Numbered from the stretch's first letter, positions 19,282-30,385 are shown. The stretch: 35,673 nucleotides of DNA from an uncultured Aquiluna sp. (GCA_905182225.1 CAJJAJ010000026.1:1-35673); one strand, 5' to 3'. The notes: generated from the sequence alone by a model not told the origin. A program made the numbers and translations.

Positions 19282-19302
19282 ATGGTTTTTTAGTTGTCTT
19301 GG

Positions 19303-22300
19303 TTACTTCTCATCGATTGCAAATGGATCAGAAACACTCAGGCTGAGCTCCTGCGAGTCCAGATCGGTTGGGTCGTAACCCTGGTCCGACCAGATTCGGT
19401 TTGGATAGCGCTCGGCTTTCGCCTCTTCTGTTCCATCTACTTCGAAGTTTCGGTAAGTCAATAGTCCAGTTCCGGCTGGAATTAGCTTTCCGATGATCAC
19501 GTTTTCCTTTAGACCAACAAGTCTGTCCTCACGGCGATCTAGCGCTGCTTGGGTTAGGACTCGAGTGGTCTCCTGGAAGGATGCGGCCGATAGCCAAGAC
19601 TGAGCAGCAAGTGAAGCACGGGTCATACCCATTACCTCTTGACGAGCACTAGCTGGACGATTGCCCTGCGCAACTGCTTGACGGTTCTGGCCTGCAAAGC
19701 TCTGGCGATCAATAATCTCACCCGGAAGCATGTTGGTGTCTCCAGAATCGATTACGGTCACCTTGTTCAACATCTGACGAACAATTACCTCGAGGTGCTT
19801 GTCGTGCAAAGGAACACCCTGAGAGCCATAGATAGCCTGAACACCGCGAATGATTTCCGCAGCCGCTTCACGCGAACCACGAATCATCAAAACCTCGTGT
19901 GGAATTGGAGTTCCATCGACCAGGTAATCTCCGGCGTCAACCATGTCACCCTTTTGAACCACTAGGTCGTCAACTGAGGCAACTACAGTGATTGGAAGGT
20001 AAGGACTTAGCTTCTTGAAGGTCTTGGATGCAGTACGGCTGAAGCTGTACTGAGTCGCAAGCGCCTCGGCTTCCTTCTCGGCCTTTTCACCCTGTGGGCG
20101 AACGTATACCTCGAAGCTCTTGGTTCCGGTTAGGGAAACCTTCTCAACGATGTCCACCTGACCGGCCCAGAATGCCATAACAGCAACCTTGCCGGCTTGA
20201 CGCCAACCAACTCGAGCTTCTAGAAGGTCAGTAACACCGTTTAGGCCCTGTGTGATGTCATAGGAAATCAGACGCTCAACACGAACCTTCTGGCCACCAA
20301 TCGACTTCAAAATGGTCTGCTTCTTTGCGCTCGATGCAGCTCCACCGGTGTGGAAGGTACGCATTGTTAGCTGAGTACCAGGCTCACCGATTGACTGAGC
20401 AGCGATGATTCCAATTGCCTCACCAATAGTTACCTTTTGGTTTGTGGCCAATGAAACACCGTAGCAAGCCGCGCAGATGCCGCTTTCGGCCTCACAGGTC
20501 AGAACGGAGCGAACAGTAATTGTCTCGACTCCGGCTTCCTTGATTCGTCTGGCCGCAGAGTGATCAATGTTCACGCCGGCAGGAAGAAGAACAGTCTTTC
20601 CCTGCTTGATGTCAACAAGATTCGTTCGACCAACGATCGAAAGCTCAACCTGTTCTTGATCTAGAAGATCCTTGTCCAGGCCCTTAGTGGTTCCACAGTC
20701 CTCAATCTGAATGATGACATCCTGCGCAACGTCGACCAAACGACGGGTTAGGTAACCCGCGGCAGCAGTCTTCATGGCGGTGTCAGCGTTACCCTTACGG
20801 GCACCGGTTGCGTTAATGAAGTACTCGTGAGGAGTGAGACCTAGTAGGTAGTTACCCTTCACTGGCATCGGAGCAAAGTCACCTGATGAGGTTGCAACCG
20901 GGCCACGCATTCCCATGATGGAACGAATCTGCAGCCAGTTACCCCTGGCACCAGATGTGACCATCTTGTAGATCGCGTTGTTAGTCGGGATTGATTCGCG
21001 CAGTAGCTGCTCGATTTCGCCGGTCTCCTTGAACCACAGTGCTCCAAGCTCGTCACGACGCTCAAGGTCAGACTTTAGACCGTTGTCGAACGCTTCCTGA
21101 ATCTTGGTGTGAGCCTTCTCGGCCTTTAGAATCCTGGAAGCTCGCTCCTTGTCGAAGGTGCCCTTCGGATCAAAGTTGGCATCCGAGATGGCCATCGAAA
21201 CGCCGGCACGGGTTGCCCAGTGGAATCCAGCGTCCTTCAACGCATCAAGAGACAGTGCAACTTCGGTGCGGCTGAACAGCTCGACCAAGTCAGAAACGAT
21301 CTGGCCCAGTTCCTTCTTGCCGACCTGCATCTCCACGAATGGGTATGAGAGAGGAAGTGTCTCGTTGAAAAGCGCACGGCCGAATGTGGTCTCGCGCAAT
21401 TCACCTTCGATACGAATTCGAACCTTGGCACCTAGATCAAGTCCACCAATGTCAAAGGCCATCTGGGCCTCTCCCATCGAGGTGAAAGCTAGGCCCTCAC
21501 CGGTACCGCCAGGAACTTCAGCGGTTAGGTGGAAGAGCCCAATGATCATGTCCTGAGTAGGAGTAGCAACCGGACGTCCGTCCGATGGTTTCAAAATGTT
21601 GTTCGAAGCAAGCATCAAGATGCGAGCCTCGGCCTGGGCCTCAACTGACAAAGGAAGGTGAACAGCCATCTGGTCACCGTCGAAGTCAGCGTTGAAGGCC
21701 GCACAAACAAGCGGGTGAAGCTGAATAGCCTTACCCTCAACTAGCTGTGGCTCGAATGCCTGGATTCCCAAACGGTGCAAGGTAGGCGCACGGTTTAGTA
21801 GCACCGGACGCTCGCGAATAACTTCCTCGAGAACTCCCCATACCTGTGGGCGGCTTCTCTCAACCATGCGCTTAGCGCTCTTGATGTTCTGGGCAAGGCC
21901 CATGTCAACAAGACGCTTCATTACATATGGCTTGAATAGCTCAAGTGCCATCAGTTTTGGAAGTCCACACTGGTGAAGCTTCAACTGCGGTCCAACCACG
22001 ATTACGGAACGACCGGAATAGTCAACTCGCTTACCCAGAAGGTTCTGACGGAAACGACCCTGCTTACCCTTTAGAAGATCAGATAGTGACTTCAGCGCAC
22101 GGTTACCGGTTCCGGTGACAGCGCGACCGCGGCGACCGTTGTCAAACAGCGCGTCAACGGCTTCCTGAAGCATGCGCTTCTCGTTGTTCAAGATGGTCTT
22201 TGGAACAGCACCTAGATCAACGAATCGCTTTAGACGGTTATTACGGTTGATCACCCTGCGGTAAAGGTCGTTTAGATCGCTGGTCGCGAAGCGGCCACCG

Positions 22301-23481
22301 TCTAGCTGAACCATTGGGCGAATCTCCGGAGGTAGTACCGGAAGAACCGATAGCACCATGGAAGTCGGAGGAGTACCGGACTGAGCGAAACTGTTTACAA
22401 CCTTCAGGCGCTTGATGGCCTGAGTCTGCTTTGAACCCTTGGTGGTTGCAATCTCAGCGCGCAATTCTGCAGCTGCGCCCTCTAGATCAAATGCAGCCAA
22501 TACCTGCAATACCGCCTCGGCACCGATTGAAGTGATGACGTAATCGGAGAAGTAGTAGTCGAAGTAGTCAAAGACCACGTCGTTTGGCATTAGCTCACCG
22601 ACTTCAGCCGTCAGGAACATGCGCCAGGCCAACTGCTCCTTGTGGAGGTTTGCTGGACGCTCTAGACGTGCGTACTCGCGGACAATCTTGTCCACCTTCT
22701 TTTTGATGTCGGCGATCAATTTCTTGATTTTCTTGGCCTCATCGGTGGTGCGAACAACGGTGTCGTCCTGCTCTTCGTCAGACATCTGAGCCAATGTACG
22801 GACGGACCAGAATGCATCTGCATCCTTTTCCTCTGAGTCAATTAGCTGCTCAAGGCTCTTGGAGAACTGCTTCTCGATCCAACGAGGTGCCTCCCAGAAC
22901 TTGTTGGAGATCTGCATTACCAAGCCAAGTTCGCGCATTGCTGCGATTTCTTCGCCGGCTGCGGCCTCAAACTCTTCGTCACGGGCGTCGATTAGAGCGC
23001 GAATACGGGTTACGTATTCGTCACGGACTAGGTCATACTCTGCGGTTCGCATCTCGTGGTCAATGTCCATGACACGGTAAGCGGCAAAGTAAATGATCTT
23101 CTCTAGGTCTTTTGGTGCCATGTTCAATAGGTAACCCAGGCGCGATGGAACACCCTTGAAGTACCAGATGTGAGTTACAGGAGCGGCTAGCTCGATGTGA
23201 CCCATGCGCTCACGACGAACCGAGGACTTTGTTACCTCTACGCCACAACGCTCACAGACAATTCCCTTGAAGCGAACTCGCTTGTACTTACCGCAAGAGC
23301 ACTCCCAGTCCTTGGTTGGACCAAAGATCTTCTCGCAGAAGAGGCCGTCTTTTTCCGGCTTTAGAGTTCGGTAGTTGATAGTTTCAGGCTTCTTTACTTC
23401 ACCTGATGACCAAGAGCGGATTTCCTCCGAGGTGGCAAGACCTACCCGAAGAGCACTGAAGTTTTCTACTTTCACAGACAT
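19303..23481 (-). CDS. rpoC: RNA polymerase beta' subunit
   Basis: The beta' subunit carries the catalytic centre and clamp of RNA polymerase. It is 1392 aa with zinc site 1 (C61, C63, C76, C79), [10 protein letters not shown] (residues 561-570) and the catalytic NADFDGD (597-603, Mg-binding D599, D601, D603). The second zinc cluster (ED-C-G, then [15 protein letters not shown]) and the trigger-loop region [14 protein letters not shown] are also present. The N-terminal part before NADFDGD is about 60 residues longer than in Mycobacterium by my recollection, with the extra sequence between residues about 145 and 310. The ATG has GAAGGA 8 nt upstream. It is cotranscribed with rpoB (35-bp gap). 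Confidence 0.98.
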   Translation of the reverse strand: MSVKVENFSALRVGLATSEEIRSWSSGEVKKPETINYRTLKPEKDGLFCEKIFGPTKDWECSCGKYKRVRFKGIVCERCGVEVTKSSVRRERMGHIELAAPVTHIWYFKGVPSRLGYLLNMAPKDLEKIIYFAAYRVMDIDHEMRTAEYDLVRDEYVTRIRALIDARDEEFEAAAGEEIAAMRELGLVMQISNKFWEAPRWIEKQFSKSLEQLIDSEEKDADAFWSVRTLAQMSDEEQDDTVVRTTDEAKKIKKLIADIKKKVDKIVREYARLERPANLHKEQLAWRMFLTAEVGELMPNDVVFDYFDYYFSDYVITSIGAEAVLQVLAAFDLEGAAAELRAEIATTKGSKQTQAIKRLKVVNSFAQSGTPPTSMVLSVLPVLPPEIRPMVQLDGGRFATSDLNDLYRRVINRNNRLKRFVDLGAVPKTILNNEKRMLQEAVDALFDNGRRGRAVTGTGNRALKSLSDLLKGKQGRFRQNLLGKRVDYSGRSVIVVGPQLKLHQCGLPKLMALELFKPYVMKRLVDMGLAQNIKSAKRMVERSRPQVWGVLEEVIRERPVLLNRAPTLHRLGIQAFEPQLVEGKAIQLHPLVCAAFNADFDGDQMAVHLPLSVEAQAEARILMLASNNILKPSDGRPVATPTQDMIIGLFHLTAEVPGGTGEGLAFTSMGEAQMAFDIGGLDLGAKVRIRIEGELRETTFGRALFNETLPLSYPFVEMQVGKKELGQIVSDLVELFSRTEVALSLDALKDAGFHWATRAGVSMAISDANFDPKGTFDKERASRILKAEKAHTKIQEAFDNGLKSDLERRDELGALWFKETGEIEQLLRESIPTNNAIYKMVTSGARGNWLQIRSIMGMRGPVATSSGDFAPMPVKGNYLLGLTPHEYFINATGARKGNADTAMKTAAAGYLTRRLVDVAQDVIIQIEDCGTTKGLDKDLLDQEQVELSIVGRTNLVDIKQGKTVLLPAGVNIDHSAARRIKEAGVETITVRSVLTCEAESGICAACYGVSLATNQKVTIGEAIGIIAAQSIGEPGTQLTMRTFHTGGAASSAKKQTILKSIGGQKVRVERLISYDITQGLNGVTDLLEARVGWRQAGKVAVMAFWAGQVDIVEKVSLTGTKSFEVYVRPQGEKAEKEAEALATQYSFSRTASKTFKKLSPYLPITVVASVDDLVVQKGDMVDAGDYLVDGTPIPHEVLMIRGSREAAAEIIRGVQAIYGSQGVPLHDKHLEVIVRQMLNKVTVIDSGDTNMLPGEIIDRQSFAGQNRQAVAQGNRPASARQEVMGMTRASLAAQSWLSAASFQETTRVLTQAALDRREDRLVGLKENVIIGKLIPAGTGLLTYRNFEVDGTEEAKAERYPNRIWSDQGYDPTDLDSQELSLSVSDPFAIDEK

Positions 23482-23516
23482 ATGTTTATTTCCTTCTGAA
23501 AATTCGAGATTCGGAA

Positions 23517-26500
23517 TTACTGGTAGGTGTTGAAGTCGGAGTCAGATGACAATTGCTCGTTACGGCTCAGGTTGATGCCCAGTTCCTCAGCGGCGCGGTC
23601 GCTCTCAAACGCCTCGTCCTTCAGAACAACAACTTGACCCTTGTTGTCGATTACCTCGACGTTTAGGCCCAGTGACTGCATTTCCTTTGCGAGTACTCGG
23701 AAGGATTCCGGAATACCAGGTGCCTGAATGTTCTCGCCCTTTACGATTGCCTCGTAGGTTCGAACTCGGCCGGCAATGTCGTCCGACTTGATGGTCAGTA
23801 GCTCCTGGAGAGTGTGCGCTGCGCCGTAAGCCTGCAGTGCCCAAACTTCCATCTCACCAAATCGCTGTCCACCGAACTGAGCCTTACCACCGAGTGGCTG
23901 CTGAGTAATCATGGAGTAAGGACCGGTGGAACGAGCGTGAATCTTGTCATCAACCAAGTGGTGCAGCTTCAACATGTACTTCACTCCAACCGCAATTGGC
24001 ATTGGGTATGGCTCGCCGGAGCGGCCATCGAAGAGGTTGGCTTTACCACTGCCATCGATTAGGCGGTTGCCGTCACGGTTTGGCAAAGTGTGATCCAGAA
24101 GACCGGCAACCTGGTTCTTGGTTGCACCGTCGAATACCGGGGTCGCTACCTTAGTTCCAGCCGGCGCATTGAAGAGGTCCTTAGACATCTCATCCGCCCA
24201 CTTGGCAACTCCAGAAACATCCCAGCCCTGGCGGCAAACCCAACCAAGGTGTGATTCCAGAACCTGACCGAAGTTCATTCGACCAGGAATACCCAGCGGG
24301 TTCAATACGATGTCAACCGGAGTTCCGTCTTCCATGAACGGCATGTCCTCAACGGGCAAGATTTTGGCAATAACACCCTTGTTGCCGTGGCGGCCAGCAA
24401 GCTTGTCACCCTCGGTGATCTTTCGCTTCTGGGCGATGTAAACAACTACGCGCTTGTTCACGCCGGCACCAAGCTCATCGCCCTCTTCAGCGTCAAATAC
24501 CTTGACGCCAATGATGGTTCCCTGCTCGCCGTGGGGCACCTTCAAAGAGGTGTCGCGAACTTCACGAGATTTCTCGTTGAAGATCGCACGCAATAGTCGC
24601 TCCTCAGCTGAGAGCTCGGTCTCACCCTTAGGTGTGACCTTTCCAACCAGGATGTCTCCCGGGCGAACTTCGGCTCCGATGCGGATAATTCCACTCTCAT
24701 CTAGCTGAGCAAGTGCTTCAACCGAGATGTTTGGAAGGTCAGAAGTGATCTCTTCAGCACCAAGCTTGGTGTCTCTGGCATCAACTTCGTACTCTTCGAT
24801 GTGGATTGAGGAAAGAGTGTCGTTCTTGACTAGCTCCTGGCTCAGGATGATAGCGTCCTCGAAGTTGTAACCCTCCCAAGGCATGAATGCCACGAGCAGG
24901 TTTTTTCCAAGCGCTAGCTCACCATTCTCAGTAGATGGACCGTCAGCCAAAACATCACCCTTTTCAACCCGCTGGCCGATTTGGATAATCGCCCTCTGGT
25001 TGATTGCGGTGCCCTGGTTCGATCGGTCAAACTTGCGAAGCGTGTAGTTTGAGCGCGATCCATCATCGTTCATAACGACTATCTGGTCAGCGTCAATCTC
25101 TTCTACGACACCGGCCAGCCCGTTTATCAGAACCGCACCGGAGTCAATCGCCGCTAGGCGCTCCATGCCGGTTCCAACAAATGGGCTTTGCGCCTCTAGA
25201 AGAGGAACAGCCTGACGCTGCATGTTCGCACCCATCAAAGCACGTGACGAGTCATCGTGCTCAAGGAATGGAATCAACGAGGTTGAAACGCTGGCTAGCT
25301 GTCGAGGGGAGATGTCAATGTAGTCGACGTCCTCGGCTGCAACCTCAACCATGTCTCCACGGAAGCGAGCAAACGCACGTGGTCCAACCAAAGTTCCATC
25401 AGCGTTCAAAGGAGTATCGGCTCCGGCAATAACCTTGCCCTCTTCGGCAGAAGCGTCAAGGTAATCGACCTTCTTGCCGACCTTGTTGTCCTTGACCAAA
25501 CGGTAAGGAGTTTCAATGAAGCCAAAAGCGTTGATCTTGCTAAAAGCAGTTAGCGAACCGATAAGGCCGATGTTCGGGCCTTCCGGAGTCTCAACTGGAC
25601 ACATACGTCCGTAGTGGGAAGGGTGTACGTCACGAACCTCCATTTGGGCACGCTCGCGAGCGATACCTCCCGGTCCAAGTGCTGACAAGCGACGCTTGTG
25701 AGCAAGACCGGCCAATGGGTTGTTCTGGTCCATAAACTGCGAAAGCTGGCTGGCACCAAAGAACTCTTTGATTGCCGAAACAACTGGTCGCAGGTTAATA
25801 AGTGTTTGTGGGGTGATCGCTTCGATGTCCTGCGTGGACATACGCTCGCGAACTACTCGCTCCATTCGGCTCAGGCCGATACGAACCTGGTTCTGAATCA
25901 ACTCACCAACCGAACGAATACGACGGTTAGAGAAATCGTCGATGTCATCCGAGCTAACAACTAGGTTGACCTTCTTGCCCGCCATCTTCACGTTGAACTC
26001 AGCACGCTGAGTGTTTGAAGAAACGTTGTTGGCCAAGGTCAAATCGAACAGCAACAGGTACTTCAACGTTGCAACGATGTCCTCGTTGGTCAAGGTTGTG
26101 GTGTCTGCAGCCTGGTTGATATTCAGCTTGCGGTTTAGCTTGTGACGACCCACGCGAGCCAAGTTGTAACGCTTGCCCTCGAAGTAGGTTGAACGCAACC
26201 AAGCCTCGGCAACTTCAGCACCGGCAGCCTCGCCACGTACCTTGCGGTAAACCTCGCGAAGTGCGTCTTCCTTGGTCAGGATTCCGTTTGGGAAAACCTT
26301 TGACTCGTCATATTCAAGGGTGCGCTCGATGATGTCATCGTCGTAGCTAATACCCAGTGGGCTTGCAAGTGCTGCCGCCTTGATGTCCGAGAACTCAGCG
26401 CGAATTTCTTCCTTGGAGAACCCAAGAGCTTTCAAGAAGATTGTTGCTGAAACCTTGGTCTTGCGGTCAACCTGCACCTGCAAGATTGGCTTTCCGAACC

Positions 26501-27140
26501 TAGCGGCCGGCTTACGCTCGTCCTTGACCCACTCGGTCAAGAACTCTAGGTAAGAACCACGGCTTGGAATGATCTGGGCCTTGTTGTTTCTAACGTCAAG
26601 GTTTCCAGTGGTGTTGGTGGACACCGAGAAGTAAACACCTGGGGAACGAACTAGCTGAGAAACGACAACTCGCTCGGTTCCGTTAATAATGAAGGTGCCC
26701 TTGCCGGTCATAACTGGGAAGTCACCCATGAACACGGTCTGGCTCTTGATTTCACCGGTCAAGTAGTTGGTGAACTCAGCCTTGATATAAAGCGGCTTGG
26801 TGTAGCTCTTTCCCTTTTCCTTGCACTGGTCAGGAGTGTAGGTCGGGTCAAACAGCATTGGCTCTGAGAAGGAGAGCCCCATTTTCGCATCTTGAGCAGC
26901 GTTTGAGCTGTCCTCAATTGGGCTGATTTCTTCAAAGACCTCGTCTAGACCGGTCCTGGCATCCTTGCCAGCGATGTCACGCCATGCAGGGTTGCCAACC
27001 AACTGATCAAAGCTCTCCGTCTGAAGGGAGAGTAGATCTGGTATCTCGATCGGGTCTGGGTGCTTTGCAAATGTCGGACGCATTGCTTGGCGAGAGTTTT
27101 TTGCGGACTTGATTGAACTAGCGTTTTTCGCAGCAGCCAA
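23517..27140 (-). CDS. rpoB: RNA polymerase beta subunit
   Basis: The beta subunit forms the other half of the RNA polymerase active-site cleft and is the rifampicin target. It is 1207 aa. The rifampicin region [20 protein letters not shown] (from residue 461) retains D471, H481 and S486, the wild-type residues at the main resistance sites. Other landmarks are [54 protein letters not shown] and the C-terminal [20 protein letters not shown]. The start is TTG at 27138-27140 with AGGGG 8 nt upstream. The MAAAKNA N-terminus matches the MAAA(R)NA style of Microbacteriaceae, which supports TTG over the internal Met20. Confidence 0.98.
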   Translation of the reverse strand: MAAAKNASSIKSAKNSRQAMRPTFAKHPDPIEIPDLLSLQTESFDQLVGNPAWRDIAGKDARTGLDEVFEEISPIEDSSNAAQDAKMGLSFSEPMLFDPTYTPDQCKEKGKSYTKPLYIKAEFTNYLTGEIKSQTVFMGDFPVMTGKGTFIINGTERVVVSQLVRSPGVYFSVSTNTTGNLDVRNNKAQIIPSRGSYLEFLTEWVKDERKPAARFGKPILQVQVDRKTKVSATIFLKALGFSKEEIRAEFSDIKAAALASPLGISYDDDIIERTLEYDESKVFPNGILTKEDALREVYRKVRGEAAGAEVAEAWLRSTYFEGKRYNLARVGRHKLNRKLNINQAADTTTLTNEDIVATLKYLLLFDLTLANNVSSNTQRAEFNVKMAGKKVNLVVSSDDIDDFSNRRIRSVGELIQNQVRIGLSRMERVVRERMSTQDIEAITPQTLINLRPVVSAIKEFFGASQLSQFMDQNNPLAGLAHKRRLSALGPGGIARERAQMEVRDVHPSHYGRMCPVETPEGPNIGLIGSLTAFSKINAFGFIETPYRLVKDNKVGKKVDYLDASAEEGKVIAGADTPLNADGTLVGPRAFARFRGDMVEVAAEDVDYIDISPRQLASVSTSLIPFLEHDDSSRALMGANMQRQAVPLLEAQSPFVGTGMERLAAIDSGAVLINGLAGVVEEIDADQIVVMNDDGSRSNYTLRKFDRSNQGTAINQRAIIQIGQRVEKGDVLADGPSTENGELALGKNLLVAFMPWEGYNFEDAIILSQELVKNDTLSSIHIEEYEVDARDTKLGAEEITSDLPNISVEALAQLDESGIIRIGAEVRPGDILVGKVTPKGETELSAEERLLRAIFNEKSREVRDTSLKVPHGEQGTIIGVKVFDAEEGDELGAGVNKRVVVYIAQKRKITEGDKLAGRHGNKGVIAKILPVEDMPFMEDGTPVDIVLNPLGIPGRMNFGQVLESHLGWVCRQGWDVSGVAKWADEMSKDLFNAPAGTKVATPVFDGATKNQVAGLLDHTLPNRDGNRLIDGSGKANLFDGRSGEPYPMPIAVGVKYMLKLHHLVDDKIHARSTGPYSMITQQPLGGKAQFGGQRFGEMEVWALQAYGAAHTLQELLTIKSDDIAGRVRTYEAIVKGENIQAPGIPESFRVLAKEMQSLGLNVEVIDNKGQVVVLKDEAFESDRAAEELGINLSRNEQLSSDSDFNTYQ

Positions 27141-27270
27141 AGTTAATACCCCTAGGGTTCTCGTAATTTAGGCGGAAATCTGCATTCCTAAACCAATGAC
27201 GCCAGAATATGCATCACGCCAAAAAAACCGCTATTTATCTTCAAGGCATGGGTTAGGTAAGCAAAGCTCA
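27141..27270 (-). other. rpoB untranslated leader
   Basis: About 130 bp lie between the candidate promoter and the TTG start. No ORF is convincing. It contains two near-identical TGGCGT(G/C)AT words about 17 bp apart and a run of seven T in the transcribed strand. No rplJ/rplL genes precede rpoB here; ftsX does. Confidence 0.4.
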
Positions 27271-27300
27271 ATTCTAAGGGGTGCATAGTGTGGCACGCAA
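27271..27300 (-). promoter_or_regulatory. Candidate rpoB promoter
   Basis: TTGCGT (27295-27300) and TAGAAT (27271-27276) are 18 nt apart on the minus strand. The -10 lies inside the 14-bp string ACCCCTTAGAATTG, shared exactly with the region upstream of infA. The position, after ftsX and about 130 bp before rpoB, is sensible. Confidence 0.6.
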
Positions 27301-27375
27301 CTTAAATGTACGCAGGATAGTTATAAATGTGTGATGTTTTTGAGATTTAGCTAAAAACCAGAAAAACACCGCTTT

Positions 27376-28290
27376 CTAGACTCTGACGTGCCTGTAAGTC
27401 GACAAGGCAGCAGCCAAGGTTGCAATCAGCGCGCCGATGCCCAGCACCAAGGGCGCAATGGCAAAGACATCGTCGATGCCAACAAAGCTAGTGAACGCCA
27501 GCTGAGTCGAAAGAATATCTGTCACGAAATATTGGGTCCCGATGGCAATAGTCGCAATAGCCAACCCACCGCCCACTAAGGCCGCCAGCAAACCTTCAAG
27601 AATAAATGGCAGCTGAATTGACAAGCTGGAAGCACCAACCAGACGCATAATTGCGATTTCTCGCCTCCTGGAAAAAGCACTTAGCCGAATTGTGGTTGTG
27701 GTCAAAAGAGCAGCGCTGAAAAGCATTATTGCCGCTACGCCACCGACGGCCAATGAGGAAATGTTTAGAAAAGTAATAATTTGATCCAAGTAGCCGCGCT
27801 GATCTCGCACCTCGGCAACCCCTGGCTGATTGCTAAATGCCTCAACAATCAACTCAGTCTTATCTGGGTTTATTAGGTTCACCCAAAAAGCTTCATTCAG
27901 CTGTTCCGGCAGAAGGTACTGAGCTGCGGATAAGTCTTCTGACTCGGCCAAGAACCTGTCAAATGCATCCTGCTGAGATTCAAAATAGAACGCTTCGATG
28001 TGTGGCGTCAGCGCTTGGCTTACCAGAGATGCCTCCACTGCAGCTACCTGGCCCGCAGTTGCTACTCCGGCTGGGCACTGCTCTTCAGGCGAAAAGTCCG
28101 AGCATAGATAAATCGCTATCTGAGCCCGGTCATACCAATAATCTTTCATGTTGCCAACCTGCAGCTGCAGCAGGGCCGCAACCGAGACAAAGCTCAAAGA
28201 AACAAAAGTGACCAAGATGATCGACACAATCATCGAGAAGTTGCCGCGAATACCCGACCACATTTCCGAAAAAATTAGCCCTGCCCTCAT
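27376..28290 (-). CDS. ftsX: Cell division protein FtsX
   Basis: FtsX is the membrane partner of FtsE; together they regulate peptidoglycan hydrolases at the division site (RipC-type hydrolases in actinobacteria). The 304-aa product has one N-terminal membrane segment (about residues 19-42) and an extracytoplasmic domain with a Cys pair (about 43-175). Three C-terminal membrane segments follow, with the family motif LSAFSRRREIAIMRLVGAS between the second and third. The start ATG overlaps the ftsE stop by 4 bp. The next gene downstream is rpoB and not smpB, the usual neighbour. Confidence 0.95.
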   Translation of the reverse strand: MRAGLIFSEMWSGIRGNFSMIVSIILVTFVSLSFVSVAALLQLQVGNMKDYWYDRAQIAIYLCSDFSPEEQCPAGVATAGQVAAVEASLVSQALTPHIEAFYFESQQDAFDRFLAESEDLSAAQYLLPEQLNEAFWVNLINPDKTELIVEAFSNQPGVAEVRDQRGYLDQIITFLNISSLAVGGVAAIMLFSAALLTTTTIRLSAFSRRREIAIMRLVGASSLSIQLPFILEGLLAALVGGGLAIATIAIGTQYFVTDILSTQLAFTSFVGIDDVFAIAPLVLGIGALIATLAAALSTYRHVRV

Positions 28291-29027
28291 TGCTTTTCCT
28301 CGAAGTCCTTGGGCTCTGGGATTATTGGCATGGGCTCGGAAGGAATTTCTTTATAGCTTGCGGTTTGAGCGTCTCGGATTATTACACCGGCGCTTATCTC
28401 CACCACGCGCTTTTGCATCCGGTCCACAATGTTTCTGTCATGAGTTGCCATCACGATTGTGGTGCCGGAAAGATTAATGCGTTCCAGCAAGTTCATGATC
28501 TCAGTGCTCGATGCCGGATCCAGATTTCCTGTTGGCTCATCAGCTAGTAACACCTCAGGGCGATTCACGACCGCTCTTGCAATTGCCACTCGCTGTTGCT
28601 CGCCACCCGATAGAGCCGAGGGCAAGGAGTTCGATTTATGATCAAGGCCGACTAGCCGAAGAACATCCGGAACTGCCGTTTCGATAAACGCCTTTGGCTT
28701 TCCGATTACTTGCAGCGCGAACGCGATATTTTGATAAACGGTTTTGTTTGTGAGCAACCTGAAATCCTGGAAGACAACCCCGAGCTGTCGCCTAAATTGC
28801 GGTACTCGTCTTGCAGGAATCCTCAATAGGTTCTCCCCCAGGACCAACACGTTTCCGCTGTTCGGCTTTTCCTCGCGAAGCATCATTCGCAATAGCGATG
28901 ACTTTCCAGACCCGGAGGCTCCGACCAAAAACACAAACTCACCGCGCTGTATGTCGAGGGACACCTCGCGAAGTGCTGGCTCACCAGCGCCCCGGTAGGT
29001 CTTGGTGATGTCTTCAAGTCTTATCAT
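28287..29027 (-). CDS. ftsE: Cell division ATP-binding protein FtsE
   Basis: FtsE is the ABC-type ATPase driving FtsX at the divisome. The 246-aa product has Walker A GASGSGKSS, Q-loop VFQDFRLL, signature LSGGEQQRVAIARA, Walker B LLADEPTGNLD and H-loop MATHDRNIV. Its C-terminus is extended by a Pro/Glu-rich tail (SEPMPIIPEPKDFEEKQ). No ribosome-binding site is visible; a TAGGCT -10-like box lies 9 nt before the ATG, suggesting a nearly leaderless transcript. Confidence 0.96.
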   Translation of the reverse strand: MIRLEDITKTYRGAGEPALREVSLDIQRGEFVFLVGASGSGKSSLLRMMLREEKPNSGNVLVLGENLLRIPARRVPQFRRQLGVVFQDFRLLTNKTVYQNIAFALQVIGKPKAFIETAVPDVLRLVGLDHKSNSLPSALSGGEQQRVAIARAVVNRPEVLLADEPTGNLDPASSTEIMNLLERINLSGTTIVMATHDRNIVDRMQKRVVEISAGVIIRDAQTASYKEIPSEPMPIIPEPKDFEEKQ

Positions 29028-29042
29028 TTCAACAAGAGCCTA
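29025..29042 (-). promoter_or_regulatory. Candidate near-leaderless ftsE promoter
   Basis: TAGGCT (29037-29042) lies 9 nt before the ATG at 29025-29027 on the minus strand, and no Shine-Dalgarno-like sequence lies between them. No -35 match was found. The same hexamer serves the candidate tadA promoter. Confidence 0.3.
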
Positions 29043-29053
29043 GATAGGCATTG

Positions 29054-29067
29054 GCGGCAATTGCCGC
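29054..29067. repeat. 14-bp perfect palindrome upstream of ftsE
   Basis: GCGGCAATTGCCGC is a perfect inverted repeat lying about 12 bp upstream of the candidate ftsE -10 and about 40 bp after the tRNA-Ser 3' end. It could be a regulator site for ftsEX. It lacks the T-run of an intrinsic terminator for the tRNA. Confidence 0.4.
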
Positions 29068-29107
29068 AGGCGCTTGGGGTTGTCGCTAATTATTCTTCAA
29101 ATAAACA

Positions 29108-29197
29108 TGGCGGTGACGGTGGGATTTGAACCCACGGTGGACTTTCACCCACACAACTTTTCGAGAGTTGCACCTTCGGCCGCTCGGACACGTCACC
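29108..29197 (-). tRNA. tRNA-Ser (anticodon CGA), CCA encoded
   Basis: On the minus strand a class II tRNA folds with acceptor GGTGACG/CGTCACC, discriminator G and an encoded CCA (29108-29110). The anticodon stem CAACT/AGTTG holds loop CTCGAAA (anticodon CGA, reading UCG). A long variable arm and T-arm GTGGGTTCAAATCCCAC are also present. The long variable arm identifies a serine tRNA. Confidence 0.97.
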
Positions 29198-29279
29198 GTG
29201 GGAAAGCTTAGCAACACTCGAGCCCTGGATCGAAGTGTGAAAAATAACCCAACTTCAAAATAAACAAGTAAGTTCTCGA

Positions 29280-29723
29280 CTAGCGCCTGGCTTCGAAAAA
29301 CTCCCTTAGGACTGTGGAGCATTCATCGGCCAAAACCTCGGGAATCACCTCAACCGGGTTGCCAAGCCTGCTGTCTCGAAGGACATCGTAGATAGAGCCG
29401 GCCGCCCCAACCCGCTCGTCCCAGGCCCCGAATACAACTCTTGGAATCCTGGCTGCAACGATTGCCCCGGCACACATCACGCACGGCTCCAGAGTGACTA
29501 TGAGTGTGCAATCGTCTAACCGCCAAGAGTCCAATTTCTTTGCGGCAGTTCGAATAACCTCAATCTCGGCATGCGAGGTTGGGTCCTTGAGCTGCTCTCT
29601 CAGGTTGTGAGCTATCGCAACAACCTTGTAATTGCCATCGACTAGCACAGCACCCACCGGCACTTCGTCACCGGAAAGCTTGGCTTGTTCAAGTGCAAGG
29701 TGCATCAAAGCTTCAAACTCCAT
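29280..29723 (-). CDS. tadA: tRNA-specific adenosine deaminase
   Basis: TadA converts A34 of tRNA-Arg(ACG) to inosine, allowing one tRNA to read three Arg codons. The 147-aa product from the ATG at 29721-29723 has the zinc deaminase motifs H51-A-E53 and P80-C81-V-M-C84, plus the [10 protein letters not shown] segment. The open frame extends 63 codons further upstream, but that part overlaps upp and lacks family similarity. No ribosome-binding site lies before the ATG; a TAGGCT box 7 nt upstream suggests a leaderless mRNA. It lies next to tRNA-Ser and divergent from upp. Confidence 0.95.
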   Translation of the reverse strand: MEFEALMHLALEQAKLSGDEVPVGAVLVDGNYKVVAIAHNLREQLKDPTSHAEIEVIRTAAKKLDSWRLDDCTLIVTLEPCVMCAGAIVAARIPRVVFGAWDERVGAAGSIYDVLRDSRLGNPVEVIPEVLADECSTVLREFFEARR

Positions 29724-29738
29724 AGTCTTAAGCCTATG
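29721..29738. promoter_or_regulatory. Palindromic divergent leaderless promoter of tadA and upp
   Basis: The 18-bp sequence CATAGTCTTAAGCCTATG contains both start codons and the 12 bp between them, and is a palindrome except for one symmetric position pair. On the plus strand TAGTCT ends 7 nt before the upp ATG. On the minus strand TAGGCT ends 7 nt before the tadA ATG. Each -10-like box begins with the last base of the opposite gene's start codon. Neither gene has a Shine-Dalgarno site. TANNNT boxes about 7 nt before ATG are the known signature of leaderless actinobacterial genes. Confidence 0.6.
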
Positions 29739-30383
29739 CGACTTCATGTAGCGAATCACCCATTGATTACTCACAAGCTCACCGTGCTGCGAGACAAGCG
29801 CACGCCGAGCCCTCAGTTCAGGCAACTGGTCGAAGAACTCGTGACCCTGCTTGCCTACGAGGCAACTAGAGACATCCGAGTTCAAGAGGTTGAGATTGAG
29901 ACACCGGTGCAAAAAACCACCGGTGTGAAAATTTCCAACCCCAAGCCTCTTATAGTGCCTGTGCTTCGCGCGGGCCTCGGCATGCTCGAAGGAATGGTCA
30001 AGTTACTTCCTAGTGCTGAGGTTGGCTTCCTTGGTATCAAGCGCAACGAAGAAACTCTTGAGCCTTATACATACGCAAATCGTCTGCCGGATGACCTGGA
30101 AAACCGCCAAGTTTTCATCATCGATCCGATGCTTGCAACAGGAGGCACCCTGAATGACTCCATCGATTATATTTTTGAGCGCGGCGCAGTCTCTGCAACC
30201 TGCGTCTGTCTCCTTGGTGCACCCGAGGGTGTCGAAAACGTGAGAGCACACCTTCTGGCCAAATGGCCTGATCGAGAGGTTGAGGTTGTTCTCGGAGCCC
30301 TCGATGAAAGACTGGATGAGCGCGGCTACATAGTGCCGGGCCTAGGCGATGCCGGAGACCGGCTCTACGGAATAGCTCAGTAG
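29736..30383 (+). CDS. upp: Uracil phosphoribosyltransferase
   Basis: This enzyme makes UMP from uracil and PRPP in pyrimidine salvage. The 215-aa product from the ATG at 29736 begins [20 protein letters not shown] with [19 protein letters not shown], the standard N-terminus. The PRPP-binding loop [14 protein letters not shown] is near residues 125-138 and the uracil-binding [11 protein letters not shown] at the end. A 17-codon upstream extension of the frame overlaps tadA and is rejected. It converges on the sigma-factor gene with only 2 bp between the two stop codons. Confidence 0.97.
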   Translation: MRLHVANHPLITHKLTVLRDKRTPSPQFRQLVEELVTLLAYEATRDIRVQEVEIETPVQKTTGVKISNPKPLIVPVLRAGLGMLEGMVKLLPSAEVGFLGIKRNEETLEPYTYANRLPDDLENRQVFIIDPMLATGGTLNDSIDYIFERGAVSATCVCLLGAPEGVENVRAHLLAKWPDREVEVVLGALDERLDERGYIVPGLGDAGDRLYGIAQ

Positions 30384-30385
30384 CT

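Noticed and set aside
29685-29735. 17-codon N-terminal extension of upp
   Set aside because: It overlaps tad[11 protein letters not shown] at 29736 is the usual UPRT start.
29724-29912. 63-codon N-terminal extension of tadA
   Set aside because: It overlaps upp and has no deaminase similarity; ATG 29721-29723 gives the usual TadA start.
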